64,000 nt of DNA from JAUIAI01 sp041396685 (GTDB taxonomy: Bacteria > Pseudomonadota > Gammaproteobacteria > Burkholderiales > Burkholderiaceae_E): positions 1 through 64,000 of the forward strand of contig JAWKYD010000013.1 of assembly GCA_041396685.1 (NCBI GenBank). The letters run 5' to 3'. Of this stretch, positions 16,461 through 26,174 are shown in pieces (position 1 is the first letter of the stretch; each line of letters starts with the position of its first letter). The translations under genes and the position numbers were made by a program. The notes beneath the pieces were generated by a model. It saw only the letters and a list, made by a program, of their open reading frames with translations. It was not told where the DNA came from and ran no database searches.

Positions 16461-19400
16461 TCAGCCAGGAAGATTGACGATCTGGCGCCATGTGCGCTCC
16501 AGGGCGCGCCCGTTCAGTTGTAGCACTGTGGAGCCCCCAGCACCTTGCAACACCAGCCGGCCATTGCTCCCCGCCATCACCGCTTCGGCGCCGGTGTCCG
16601 TGGAGGACCAACCCGCAACCGGCGTGTCGGCATCCGTGACCGAGCCATCGCCATTGCTGTCGAAGACAGGCTGCTGAGACTGACCACCGTTGATCGCATT
16701 CAACAGCAGCGAAATGCCCTCACCGCTCGTCGAGGTGCAACTGCCGACGGCTCCCGAACCACCGACGCTCGGGATCACGGTCTTGACGAACACGTGTCCA
16801 CGGACGAGTTGCGGCGAGAGCAGCGCCCGTTGGCCGGGCCGCAGGCTCAGGTTCAGCAGCCAGCCACGATCGGCGCCGAAGTCGATGGGCCTGTTCGATG
16901 CCTGATACAGCGTTGCCGCGCCCGCGCTGACGGTGGTGGTGAAGTTCTGCGCGACGATCGGGTCGCCCGGTACGACCCTGCCGCCGGCGGCCGAAACCGC
17001 GTCAGCGGCCGTGGTGTCCCATATGCCGTAGATCGACTGCAACGACGTGTCCGTGAGATGAGCCTCTTCGTAGAGGCGGCCGGTACCGAAGATCACCATC
17101 TGACCACCACGCGGCATGACGACATACTCCGGGGTCGCCATGATCGGCTGCTCGCCGTTGATCGGCTGGGTCGAGAACAACGGCTGCCCGCCGAAGCCCA
17201 CGTCCCAGCCGGCCGGCGTCGGTGCGTTCATGTCGAAGCGCCACAGACGGCCGCGGAGATCTCCGGCGTAGGCAGCGACGATCTGATTGTTCGCGTCTCT
17301 GACCAGCCTGACGCCGCCCAGGCCGCTGTTCGGACCCGGAATCACGAACTGGCGCAGCAACGCGCCCGAATTGAGATCGACCACGAACAGGCGCGCTTGT
17401 TTGGCCGCACTATCCACGCCGTTGCCGAACACGGCTACCCATTGACCCGAGCGCGTGACGCCAACCGCGGGCGGCGCGAACGTATAGCCGAGTTGCGGAT
17501 GACTGAACTCCCACTTCACGGTGCCCGCATTCATCGCGGTCGGACTGGTCACGTCGATCGCGAACACCGAACGACCACCCGCGCCCAGGCTGCCGAGCAA
17601 CAGATTGCGCCAACCGCCGCCGATGTGCGCATCGGCCTCCAGCAGCGGCCCGTCGACGAAGAAGCGGTGGTCGTAGCCCGGCTGGCTGAGCTCGGCGACA
17701 TGCTCGAGCACGCCGTTGGGCATGAACGCGAAGTGCTCCACTCCGTCGTCGGCCCGAAACCCGTGCAGCATGCCGTCGTTGCCCCCGATGTAGAGAACCG
17801 GCATGCGTTTCCGTTTGCTGTCGAGAAAGGTGCGATAGGTGTCGCGGCCCGCCGAGCCGACAGGAAGGAACTGGTATTGCTCGTTGAGCAGGCCGCCGAT
17901 CAACAGGGGTGGCGAATTGACGAAGTCGCCCAGGACCGAGTCCGCGCTGCGGGCGCGAAACGTCGTGCCTTCCTTGCTGCGGTCGCCGCGCAGCCAATCG
18001 ACCAGATCCTCGCTCGCCAGGGGACCGATCCGCGCCTTCATCGCGGCATCGAGAGAGGCCCAGCGCAGCGGCACCGCGCCCCCGGCGCCATTGCCGACGA
18101 CGATTCGGCGCGCCGCCGGATCGGGAACGCGCTCGGATGCCTGCCAGATCCGGCTACCCGCCTGACCTGCGGCGTCGAGATTCACCGCTCTGACGTCGCC
18201 CGACCAGCCCGTCGCCTGGAAGCTCGGCACGAACTTGACCGTGGGCAGGTCCAGCGAACTGCCGCTCACGGCGGCACCACCCCCGAGGGTCTCTCGTGCG
18301 GAGATCTCCTGCAGGATGGCGCCAAGCGACTCGGCGAAGGTGTCGGCATCGGTGGCGCTCAGATACCGGCCGCGCGAGTTGACGGCCGCGTGCCAGAGAT
18401 CATCGATCTTGCCGGCACCGCTCGCGGCGCCGGAGGTGGGTGACGGCCAGGACAGCGCCCCGCTCTCAAGCGCAGGCAGATCCGTCGCCGGATTCAAGGT
18501 TCCGCGCACGCCGAAGCCGACCGTGAAGTGAACGAGATGCTGCCAGAACGCCGGGTCGGCACTGCTCGCCGGCAGCACGTTGTCGAGGTCTGGCCGCAGG
18601 TCTCGGCGCCAGTAGTACATGGCAACGTCGGCCAGCGTGCCGGTGTGGGCATCTTGGAATGGCCTCGTCGGAACATATGTGAAGCTCTGCCCGCCGGGAC
18701 CGGTGATCGTCGGACCGCTGGTGCCGTCGTTGTTGGCATTCGCGGCCGGGGTCGGCGCGGGTTTGTTGTTCGTCCAGACCCCGTCGGTCACCAGGACGTG
18801 ATACGAGCGTCGACAGGCGAGATGGGGTGTCGCATCGTTGGTTCCGGGCGTCGCGCCCCAGGGCCCGCGATTGTCGGCGCGACTGAAGTACTGTCCCACA
18901 CCATCGACCGCTCGCTGCAATGGGGTGCCACCAATCGGAGGGATCCGGTGCAGCCAGTTGAAGAACTCCTCGCGATCCGCGCCCTCGAACTGGCGCACAC
19001 CGCGCTCGACGATCTGGCCGCCGACGCCATCGATCATCTTGCCGGTGGTGTTGATGAGTGCATAGCCAAGGCGAAGACCACTGCCCTGAGCGCCGAACGC
19101 ACGCGACGAGGCGGCGATCGCCGAGAAGATTCGGCTTCGGTAGTAGCTGAACCAATTGGCGAAGTTCTGATACTCCTGCGCCTGCGTACAGACGTGCCCG
19201 CCACCAACACCGGGCGAGCAGTCCGTGCGCTGAGCGCCCCTGACGAAGCTGCCATGGTCGACGATGCGAACCTGCGTAAAGTTGACCGGGTCCAGCTGGT
19301 TGCCGCCGTTGAAGACGAAATAGGTCGCGGGCACGTATGGCAACGTTTTCGGATCGCAGCCATCCACCGTGCACCAGCGGGCGGTGACGCTGTTCCGAAT

Positions 19401-19952
19401 GCCCACCAGATTGACCGTCCCCTGGGCGGGGAAACTCGGGTGGACCGGCGCTGCCGTGGGTGGCGCATCCGGCATTGGCGAGCCGTCGGCACGCACCCAG
19501 GGCCGATAGCGCACCTCCGGGTTGTAATACATCAGGTTGAGCTGCGGCGATCGCATTCGCGTGGATTGACCGTCCGGAATGGTCGCGAAGAAATTGCTCT
19601 TGGGTAGTGGCACCGACGCCGCCTCGGCCGGATCGAAACCGAGACTCATCAGGTTGATGTTCCCCGGCAGGAGCCCACCCAGGAAGCCGTCCGGCATGTA
19701 GTTCAGCTCCATCGACGTGCTGTCGTCCATGGTGAACATCACATTCGGCGAGCCGCCCGAACCTGCGCGGGTCAACAGCGGCATCTGGGCGGGTTCCGAT
19801 CGCGCCCCGATCGCCACGCAGTTCAGCGTGATCCCCAGACAAGCCAGGATCAGGCGCACGGGCGTTCGCGACGACATCGATGATGAGACGCAGGCACCAC
19901 TGGCGGGCGACGCACCCGCCGATTGCTTGATAGTTCTATCGTTCTTGTTCAT
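16461..19952 (-). CDS. PilY1-family type IV pilus adhesin/assembly protein (copy 2)
   Basis: A 1163-residue secreted pilus-tip protein. After a signal region (about 30-52) a MIDAS-like DxSxS motif (FTMDDSTSM, Asp76-Ser80) marks a von Willebrand A-like N-terminal part. The C-terminal PilY1 beta-propeller has YIGGNDGMLHGF, NLLLGSLGAGGRSVFAIDV and YAGDLRGRLWRFDM. A dockerin/EF-hand-like calcium loop (DSNGDGSVTDAD, about 1098-1109) sits near the end. PilY1 proteins prime pilus assembly with minor pilins and act in adhesion and surface sensing. This copy is the last gene of the pilus operon, separated from pilE by 242 bases. It is clearly paralogous to the copy at 20651-24079 but diverged, with the same closing block (GRALERTWRQ). 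Confidence 0.9.
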   Translation of the reverse strand: MNKNDRTIKQSAGASPASGACVSSSMSSRTPVRLILACLGITLNCVAIGARSEPAQMPLLTRAGSGGSPNVMFTMDDSTSMELNYMPDGFLGGLLPGNINLMSLGFDPAEAASVPLPKSNFFATIPDGQSTRMRSPQLNLMYYNPEVRYRPWVRADGSPMPDAPPTAAPVHPSFPAQGTVNLVGIRNSVTARWCTVDGCDPKTLPYVPATYFVFNGGNQLDPVNFTQVRIVDHGSFVRGAQRTDCSPGVGGGHVCTQAQEYQNFANWFSYYRSRIFSAIAASSRAFGAQGSGLRLGYALINTTGKMIDGVGGQIVERGVRQFEGADREEFFNWLHRIPPIGGTPLQRAVDGVGQYFSRADNRGPWGATPGTNDATPHLACRRSYHVLVTDGVWTNNKPAPTPAANANNDGTSGPTITGPGGQSFTYVPTRPFQDAHTGTLADVAMYYWRRDLRPDLDNVLPASSADPAFWQHLVHFTVGFGVRGTLNPATDLPALESGALSWPSPTSGAASGAGKIDDLWHAAVNSRGRYLSATDADTFAESLGAILQEISARETLGGGAAVSGSSLDLPTVKFVPSFQATGWSGDVRAVNLDAAGQAGSRIWQASERVPDPAARRIVVGNGAGGAVPLRWASLDAAMKARIGPLASEDLVDWLRGDRSKEGTTFRARSADSVLGDFVNSPPLLIGGLLNEQYQFLPVGSAGRDTYRTFLDSKRKRMPVLYIGGNDGMLHGFRADDGVEHFAFMPNGVLEHVAELSQPGYDHRFFVDGPLLEADAHIGGGWRNLLLGSLGAGGRSVFAIDVTSPTAMNAGTVKWEFSHPQLGYTFAPPAVGVTRSGQWVAVFGNGVDSAAKQARLFVVDLNSGALLRQFVIPGPNSGLGGVRLVRDANNQIVAAYAGDLRGRLWRFDMNAPTPAGWDVGFGGQPLFSTQPINGEQPIMATPEYVVMPRGGQMVIFGTGRLYEEAHLTDTSLQSIYGIWDTTAADAVSAAGGRVVPGDPIVAQNFTTTVSAGAATLYQASNRPIDFGADRGWLLNLSLRPGQRALLSPQLVRGHVFVKTVIPSVGGSGAVGSCTSTSGEGISLLLNAINGGQSQQPVFDSNGDGSVTDADTPVAGWSSTDTGAEAVMAGSNGRLVLQGAGGSTVLQLNGRALERTWRQIVNLPG

Positions 19953-20047
19953 CCTGGCCTCGCGGGATCGCGAACCGCGTCAACCGCGAGCCGCGGGTGA
20001 TGCAGTTCGATTGGACGGCCCCGTGCCGTCACTACCCAGCTGATAAA

Positions 20048-20066
20048 GGGAGCGCCCGTCGCTCCC
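20048..20066 (-). terminator. Possible weak terminator between pilE and the second pilY1
   Basis: A 7-bp stem (GGGAGCG/CGCTCCC) with a 5-base loop, followed on the minus strand by TTTATC. The T-run is short, so partial termination at most. It lies in the 242-base space between the pilin stop and the PilY1 start. Confidence 0.35.
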
Positions 20067-20194
20067 CTGCCGTCACGGACGGGCTTGCGCGTCGCGTCTT
20101 TTCATGACGGTCATCGATCGCCGCGCGAAGGCAGTGGCTTCGGCATCGATCGCCCCCGAATCAACGCTTCTCGGCGCGGCATGATCGAATGCAA

Positions 20195-20647
20195 TCACCG
20201 CCAGCACTCGTCCGCGGTCAGGCCCTGGCTTGTCCTACGACCTGTGCTCGTCAGGACCAGGCGACCACAGGCATCGCTTCCGCTAGGCCCCACCGGAATG
20301 GCGCGAATCCTGTACGAATCCGGCGTGAGCGCGACCAGCGAGATCAGATAGCGCGGGGTTCCGGTACGCGGCGATTGTTGAAGCTCGGTCGGCAGTACGA
20401 CCGCTGCGCCAGCCAGGTTGCGGTCGTAGGCATTGTTCATGGCGTAAAAGCGCTGCATGAACTGATTGACCTCCATCATCGTGGCCCGCGCATCCGCCCG
20501 CGCGGTGCGCATCACGTACTCGGAGTAGTTGGGCACGGCGATCGCGGTGAGGATGGCGAGCACCGCCAACGCGATCATGATCTCCACCAATGTGAAGCCA
20601 CTTTGCCATGGCCGGCACGGCCGCAAGTTTCGTCCGATAGTCATCAT
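20195..20647 (-). CDS. pilE: Type IV pilin-like protein PilE
   Basis: A 150-residue prepilin. The PilD cleavage site is G17-F18 followed by TLVEIMIAL, with the essential Glu at +5, and the hydrophobic N-terminal helix continues to about residue 40. The C-terminal part has the disulfide pair of a pilin D-loop (Cys in SDACGR and in ADECWR). The minor-pilin PilE of this operon type is part of the complex that starts pilus assembly; it is not necessarily the major subunit. The start is three bases downstream of the first PilY1 stop, so translation is probably coupled. Confidence 0.85.
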   Translation of the reverse strand: MMTIGRNLRPCRPWQSGFTLVEIMIALAVLAILTAIAVPNYSEYVMRTARADARATMMEVNQFMQRFYAMNNAYDRNLAGAAVVLPTELQQSPRTGTPRYLISLVALTPDSYRIRAIPVGPSGSDACGRLVLTSTGRRTSQGLTADECWR

Positions 20648-20650
20648 TGT

Positions 20651-23600
20651 TTACCTTGGTATGGTCATCAGTTGGCGCCAAGTGCGCTCCAGAGCACGGC
20701 CCTGGAGTTGGGCCGTGGTCTGGCCGAGCGCGCGTTGGATCACGATCGTGCCGTCCTTGCCGTACATGATCGTGTCGGAGCCGTCGGCCTGGGTCTTGTA
20801 GCCGCTCACCATCTGGTCGGCGTCGGTGATCTCGCCGTCACCGTTGGTATCGATGATCGGCTTGACCGACTGGCCACCGTTGAGCGCATTGATCAACACG
20901 TTGATGCCTGTGGAGCCGCCACCTTCGCAGGCGTCGGCGACGGTGCCGGCACTGCTGCCACCTGACCCCGGCACGACGGTGTTGAACAGGACGTAGCCCC
21001 TGACCAGCACCGGCTGATAGAGCATCCGCTGCCCGGCCATGATGGTCAGATCGAGCCGCCAACCCCGGTCCTCGCTCCAGTCGATCGCGTCGTTCGTGCC
21101 CAGGTAGTACTCGTCGGCTCCGGTCCCGACCGTACCGGTGAAGCGCTGCGCGACGATCGAATCGCTGGCGGTGACCCGGTCCGAAGCGATGCTGTCGAGA
21201 TCGCCGGCCTTCTTGTCCCAGATGCCGTACAGGCTTTGGAGAGAGGTATCGGTCAAATGCTCGTCCATGAACAACTGGCCGGTGCCGAAGATCACCATCT
21301 GCCCGCCCTGCGGATGCACGACATACTCGGGCGTGCCGAGAATCGGCTGATCGGTGTTCGACGACTTCGCCGTGTACAACGGCTGGCCACCCATGCCAAG
21401 CGACCAGGCACCAGGCAGCGGATCGCTCATGTCGAAGCGCCACAGGTTGCCCTGCAGATCACCCGCATAACCGGCGACGATCTGGTTGTGCGCATTCTTC
21501 ACCAGCCGCACGCCGCCCAGCCCATTGCGATTGCCCGGCAGGTTGATCTGCTTCAGCAAGGCGCCGGTGCTCAGGTTGACGACGAACAGTCGCGCCTTGT
21601 TGGCGGCCGACGTATCGGCCCCTTTGCTGTCCACACCGTTGCCGAACACGGCGACCCAGGTTCCACCGGTCGTGACGCCGACGGCGGGCGGCGAGAAGGT
21701 GTAGCCCATGTTCTGATGGTCGAACTCCCAGCGTACGGTGCTCGCGCCGAAGCTGGCCGTATTGGTCACGTCCATGGCGAAGATCGACGTACCGCCCGCG
21801 CCCATCGAGCCGAGCAGCAGATTGCGCCAGCTGCCCAGGTAGGCGTCGGCCTCCACCATCGGGCCATCGACATAGAAGCGATGCTGATACGACGGTTGCG
21901 CATATTCGCCGATGGTGCGCAGATGCTCCTGCGGCACGAAGCCGAACAACTCGGCACCGGTGGTGGCCGAGAACGCGTGCAGCATGCCGTCGTTGGCGCC
22001 GACGAAGAGCACCTTGGGCCGTGACTTCTTCTGATCGAGGAAGGCTCGATACGTCGATTTTCCCGGGGCTCCGTCGGGCAGGAACTGATACTGCTCGTTG
22101 AGCAGATCACCGATCAGAACCGGTGTGGAATTCACGAAGTCGCCCAACACGCTGTTTGCGTCGCGAACCCGATAAGTCGTGCCCTCGAGAGCCCGAACAC
22201 CCCGGAAGTAGTCGATCAGGTCCGCGCTGGCCAATGGTCCGAGCGCCGCCTGCTCGCTGGCCGTCAGGGAATCCCAACGAAACGGCACCGGCGTCGCATT
22301 GCCGCCGCGACCAAGCCAGAGATTGCGTGCCGCGGGATCGGGCACCTTGCGCGAGGCCAACCAGAGATCGCCGACCGGCAAACCGTTCGCATCGAGACGC
22401 TTGGCGAAAACCTCGCCCGTCCACTTACCCGACTGGTAGCTCGGAATGAACTTGGTCGTGTCCGCCTCGAGCGTCGAACTGGTGACCGCGGCGCCCCCCT
22501 CTGCCGACTGTCGTTCCGAGATCTGCTGCAGGATCGAGGTGAGCGAAGTGGCGAACTGCTCCGGATCGGAGGCATTCAGGTATTGGCCGCGAGAGTTCAC
22601 GGCTGCATGCCAGAGGTCGTCGATCGTGGTGTTCGAGCCGCCACTGACAGACGGCCAGCTCAGTGCCCCGGATTCGAGAGCCGGCAGATCGGTTTCCGGG
22701 TTCAAGGTACCGTTGACGCCGAAGCCGACCGTGAACTGCACGACGTTCTGCCAGAACGCCGGGCTCTCGGTGTCGGGCGTCACCCGGTTGGCGAGATCGG
22801 GCCGCAGGTCGCGATACCAGTAGTACATCGCCACGTCGGCGAGCGTGCTGCTGGTGTTGTCCCGAAACGGGCGCATGGCCGTATAGCGAAAGGTCTTGCC
22901 ACCAGGACCGGTGATCAGCGGTCCCGTGCCGTTGTCGACGTTGGCCCTCGCGCCCGCCGTGACCGGACTGGACCCGTTCCAGTAGCCGTCGGTCATCAGG
23001 ATGTGATACGACTTCCGGCAGGCCAGATGTTCGGTGCCGTCGTTGAATCCCGGCCGCTCGCCCCAAGGGCCGCGATTGTCGGTGCGCTCGTAGTACTGGC
23101 CGACATAATCCATCGCGCGCCGCAGGGGGGTGCCACCGGAGGCGAACTGGGTGCTCAACCAAGAGAAAAAGGCGTCGCGATCCGCCCCGGCGAACGGCCG
23201 AACCCCGCGTTCGACGACCGGAGTGCTCACCGAATCGACGCTGCTCGATCCCTTGTTGATGCTGCCGTAGCCGACACGCATGCCCTCGCCCTGAGCGGCA
23301 AATGCACGCGTGGTGCCACCGATCGCGATGAAAATGCGCTTGCGGTAATAGGTGAACCAGTTGGCGAAGTTCTGATATTCCTGGGCCTGGCTGCACGAGC
23401 GCAGGCCAGCTCCCGCAGGCGCGCAGTCGGTGCGGCTGTCGGGACGCGTGAACGACGCGGCGTCGGCGATGCGAACCCGGGTGTAATTGCCTGCCGAACT
23501 GAAGCTGCCACCGTTGTGGACGAAGTAGGTCGCAGGCGCGTATTGGAGGGTCTGATTGCTGCATCCGCTGGCCGTGCACCAACGCGCGAACTGATTGCGC

Positions 23601-24079
23601 ACGCCGGTGAGATCCGCCGTGCCGCGTCCGTGTGCCATCGGCTCCACCCAGGCGGCGGTGGGCGGCGAGTCCGGCATCGAGGAGCCGTCGCTGTTCGCCC
23701 ACGGCACGTAGCGAATCGCCGGGTTGTAGTACACCAGGTTGAAATCGGACGAGCGGTTGCGTACCGTGTACGAATCCTGCGTCGTCGCGATGAACCGGCT
23801 CTTGTCCCAGGGCCAGGAATTCACCTCTGAGGGATCCCAACCTTCCTCGTAACCATTGGTGCCGGAGGTCCCGACGTAATGGTTGTCGGGCATGTAGTAC
23901 CACTCCATCGAGCCGCTGTCATCGAGCGTGAACATCACGTTCGGCGAACCGGCGACACCGTCGCGAGACAGCAATGGCGACTGGGTGGGAATGGCGGACG
24001 CGGTCGTCCACGCAAGCAGCAGCGCAAGCCCGGCCAGGACGCGCTCCACGGAGGGTCGATAGTTTGCGATACGGATCAT
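20651..24079 (-). CDS. pilY1: PilY1-family type IV pilus adhesin/assembly protein (copy 1)
   Basis: A 1142-residue PilY1 protein with signal peptide (about 14-30), MIDAS-like motif FTLDDSGSMEW (Asp53-Ser57), and C-terminal beta-propeller (LFVGANDGMLHAF, NLLLGSMGAGGTSIFAMDV, YAGDLQGNLWRFDM). The calcium loop DTNGDGEITDAD is at about 1077-1088. It lies between pilX and pilE, the standard position for pilY1, so this is probably the ancestral copy. It should be exported and incorporated at the pilus tip. Many blocks are shared with the copy at 16461-19952. Confidence 0.92.
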   Translation of the reverse strand: MIRIANYRPSVERVLAGLALLLAWTTASAIPTQSPLLSRDGVAGSPNVMFTLDDSGSMEWYYMPDNHYVGTSGTNGYEEGWDPSEVNSWPWDKSRFIATTQDSYTVRNRSSDFNLVYYNPAIRYVPWANSDGSSMPDSPPTAAWVEPMAHGRGTADLTGVRNQFARWCTASGCSNQTLQYAPATYFVHNGGSFSSAGNYTRVRIADAASFTRPDSRTDCAPAGAGLRSCSQAQEYQNFANWFTYYRKRIFIAIGGTTRAFAAQGEGMRVGYGSINKGSSSVDSVSTPVVERGVRPFAGADRDAFFSWLSTQFASGGTPLRRAMDYVGQYYERTDNRGPWGERPGFNDGTEHLACRKSYHILMTDGYWNGSSPVTAGARANVDNGTGPLITGPGGKTFRYTAMRPFRDNTSSTLADVAMYYWYRDLRPDLANRVTPDTESPAFWQNVVQFTVGFGVNGTLNPETDLPALESGALSWPSVSGGSNTTIDDLWHAAVNSRGQYLNASDPEQFATSLTSILQQISERQSAEGGAAVTSSTLEADTTKFIPSYQSGKWTGEVFAKRLDANGLPVGDLWLASRKVPDPAARNLWLGRGGNATPVPFRWDSLTASEQAALGPLASADLIDYFRGVRALEGTTYRVRDANSVLGDFVNSTPVLIGDLLNEQYQFLPDGAPGKSTYRAFLDQKKSRPKVLFVGANDGMLHAFSATTGAELFGFVPQEHLRTIGEYAQPSYQHRFYVDGPMVEADAYLGSWRNLLLGSMGAGGTSIFAMDVTNTASFGASTVRWEFDHQNMGYTFSPPAVGVTTGGTWVAVFGNGVDSKGADTSAANKARLFVVNLSTGALLKQINLPGNRNGLGGVRLVKNAHNQIVAGYAGDLQGNLWRFDMSDPLPGAWSLGMGGQPLYTAKSSNTDQPILGTPEYVVHPQGGQMVIFGTGQLFMDEHLTDTSLQSLYGIWDKKAGDLDSIASDRVTASDSIVAQRFTGTVGTGADEYYLGTNDAIDWSEDRGWRLDLTIMAGQRMLYQPVLVRGYVLFNTVVPGSGGSSAGTVADACEGGGSTGINVLINALNGGQSVKPIIDTNGDGEITDADQMVSGYKTQADGSDTIMYGKDGTIVIQRALGQTTAQLQGRALERTWRQLMTIPR

Positions 24080-24103
24080 GCGCTTGCTCCGCGATGAGAC
24101 ACG

Positions 24104-24658
24104 TCAGGGGGTGTAGCGAATCGTCGACTGCAGCCAGACCTCGGCGCCGTTGATCGCACCATTGGCATCCGAGCGGAAGTTGGGCGAAAAGCCACGGGCC
24201 GTGATCTGAAAAGCCTCCTCGTCCATGGCGCCCCGCACCGCGAGGAGTTCCATACGCTCGACCATGCACTCGGGTGCACGCGCGTACCGGATGCCAGCGG
24301 CCGCCGAATCGACGACGTTGTTCGGCAAGGTGACGACCATGCCGGCGCCCGCGGCCCAGTTCGCGACGTTGTTCCAGGCGGTGGGTGTGTCGCTGGCGAC
24401 CGCGGGAATCGGCTGCACCGGCACCGCGGGTGCGCCGCTCATGACCTGCCGCTCGCAGAAGCGCAATGCCGCCTCGGCAGCCTGCATCGCGAGCTGGCCC
24501 TGGCGCAGATTGCCCGCGATCATGGCGCCGAAGGTGCTCGATCGCATGATCGTGATCGAGCTCAGTCCGATCACCGCCAGCAGGATCAGCGCCACCGGCA
24601 GGGCAATGCCGCGTTCCTGCATCGAAGGTCTCTGCGAGGGGGGAATGAAGCCGATCAT
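24104..24658 (-). CDS. pilX: Minor pilin PilX
   Basis: A 184-residue prepilin-like protein. The prepilin site is ERG-IALPVALILL, without the +5 glutamate, as is usual for PilX. The block GNLRQGQLAMQAAEAALRF is the family signature. It caps or primes the pilus with PilV, PilW, FimT/FimU and PilY1. It overlaps pilW by four bases (ATGA) and is followed after 24 bases by pilY1. Confidence 0.88.
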   Translation of the reverse strand: MIGFIPPSQRPSMQERGIALPVALILLAVIGLSSITIMRSSTFGAMIAGNLRQGQLAMQAAEAALRFCERQVMSGAPAVPVQPIPAVASDTPTAWNNVANWAAGAGMVVTLPNNVVDSAAAGIRYARAPECMVERMELLAVRGAMDEEAFQITARGFSPNFRSDANGAINGAEVWLQSTIRYTP

Positions 24659-25590
24659 GTTCCTAGCCCCGCATCGGTGGTATTGCGCAGATTGATCGTC
24701 GTCGTCACGGCAACCCGCAGTCGCCGGTCGGCCGGAGTGATGACGGCACCGAAGCAGTCGACGTAGGGCGTGGGCGCATCGGCCATGTTGTCGTCGCTAC
24801 GTAGCTGCAGACAGACGCGCACGCTGCTGACCCGGCGCCAACGATCGGCCGCCGGTTCCAGTCCGTAGACCGGATGCGCATCGAGCTGCGCCGCGGTCAG
24901 GTAGTCGCGCACCCGGCCCTCGAGAATCGTGTTGCCGAACGGGCCGGTCACCATGTCGCCGACACCATAGGTCAGGCGCATGTCTTCGACGTTGCGCATC
25001 ATCACCTGGGGAGTCGCGAAATTGTCACCGCCGCCTGCGCAGACAAGCTCCGGTTGACCGGCATTCGTTCGAATCCAGAACCGGTTCTGAGCGAGGAAGA
25101 AGTTGCCAGCGAATGGCGACGCCTGGGCCGCCAAGGCCTGGCCGAGGCAGTCGGTGGGCTGGCCCGGAACCAGGGTGAGCGAATTGAACTGATCGGCCTC
25201 GTACGCGACCGCGACCGCATTGGGCTGATTGAACCCCGCACAGGCCAGAACCTCCTGGTTGGGCGTAGTCGGATTCGCGAAGCGCGAGTCGCAACCGCGA
25301 ATCGGCATGCCGTTGTAGTTGGTCGCCCGCAGCCCCGGGATACCGTTGATCCGGGGCAGCGAGAACCCGCCCATGCGCAGGTGCGACGACACCAGGTTCA
25401 AAGCAACCTGGGCGTCTTCATTGAGCTTCGAAACACCATTTGCGGTACGGCCGCCGGCGCCGTTGCTGGCCACCGTGTTCATGACGGCACCGAGCACGAC
25501 CAGGCCGAGCACCAGCGAAATCATGAGTTCGACCATCGTGCGCCCGTATTGATTTCCGCGCGCCGAGCTCGTTGGATTCGAATGCTTCAT
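24655..25590 (-). CDS. pilW: Minor pilin PilW
   Basis: A 311-residue minor pilin. The prepilin site is NQYGRTMVELMISLVLG, with Gly at -1 and Glu at +5. The start is the ATG at 25588-25590, overlapping the pilV stop (ATGA); the open frame extends upstream without similarity. The pilin body contains several cysteines likely to be paired in the periplasm. It belongs to the pilus-initiation complex. This PilW (minor pilin) is distinct from the TPR lipoprotein also called PilW/PilF at 46.5 kb. Confidence 0.88.
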   Translation of the reverse strand: MKHSNPTSSARGNQYGRTMVELMISLVLGLVVLGAVMNTVASNGAGGRTANGVSKLNEDAQVALNLVSSHLRMGGFSLPRINGIPGLRATNYNGMPIRGCDSRFANPTTPNQEVLACAGFNQPNAVAVAYEADQFNSLTLVPGQPTDCLGQALAAQASPFAGNFFLAQNRFWIRTNAGQPELVCAGGGDNFATPQVMMRNVEDMRLTYGVGDMVTGPFGNTILEGRVRDYLTAAQLDAHPVYGLEPAADRWRRVSSVRVCLQLRSDDNMADAPTPYVDCFGAVITPADRRLRVAVTTTINLRNTTDAGLGT

Positions 25591-26174
25591 ATGACGATCC
25601 GGAAGTGCATACAGTTCAGGGCATCGGCGCCGGCACCGAGCACGGCGGCGGGACAGTTCTCGCCGGCGTCGTCGGCGCCCTCGAGCGCGGGATCTCGCCA
25701 GATGACCCAGAAGTCCATGGCTCGCACCGGCGAGGCCGGTGGTGCCGGAAAGGCCGGATCCATCAAGGAGAACATGCCGCCGCCGGGGAGTTCGTCCGCG
25801 GCGATGTTGCGCCACACCGCGATATCGATGCGGGCGATCTCCTGCGGGGTGCAGTTGCCCGGAACCGCGCACACCGGCACGGCGACCGGACCGGGCGTGT
25901 AGCCTGTGTTGAACTGGTAGTCGCCGGCCAACGCAGCCTGCGTATTGGCACGCATTCGGTCGGAGAAGTCACTTGCAAGCTGCGCCGCGACCGATTGAAA
26001 CTGCGCCATCTTGCCGCTGGCCATGGCGACGGCCTGCATGTTGACGAACGCCAGCATGCCCATCGACAGGATCACCACGGCAATCATGATCTCGAGCAGA
26101 GACGAGCCGCGCTGATCCACCGGCGCGCACAACGCCCGCCGCGCGCGATCCTGCAAATCGTGTTGGTTCAGCAT
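25587..26174 (-). CDS. pilV: Minor pilin PilV
   Basis: A 195-residue minor pilin with the prepilin site QRG-SSLLEIMIAVVIL (Glu at +5) and the family block FVNMQAVAMASGKMAQFQS. A run of cysteines in the C-terminal half (VPVCAVPGNCTPQE) is typical. It overlaps fimT by seven bases and pilW by four, so the minor pilin genes form one tightly coupled operon. Confidence 0.88.
   Translation of the reverse strand: MLNQHDLQDRARRALCAPVDQRGSSLLEIMIAVVILSMGMLAFVNMQAVAMASGKMAQFQSVAAQLASDFSDRMRANTQAALAGDYQFNTGYTPGPVAVPVCAVPGNCTPQEIARIDIAVWRNIAADELPGGGMFSLMDPAFPAPPASPVRAMDFWVIWRDPALEGADDAGENCPAAVLGAGADALNCMHFRIVI

Noticed and set aside
16545..18443. Long plus-strand frame over the second pilY1
   Set aside because: Antisense artefact of high GC; the minus-strand PilY1 reading has clear family motifs over its whole length.
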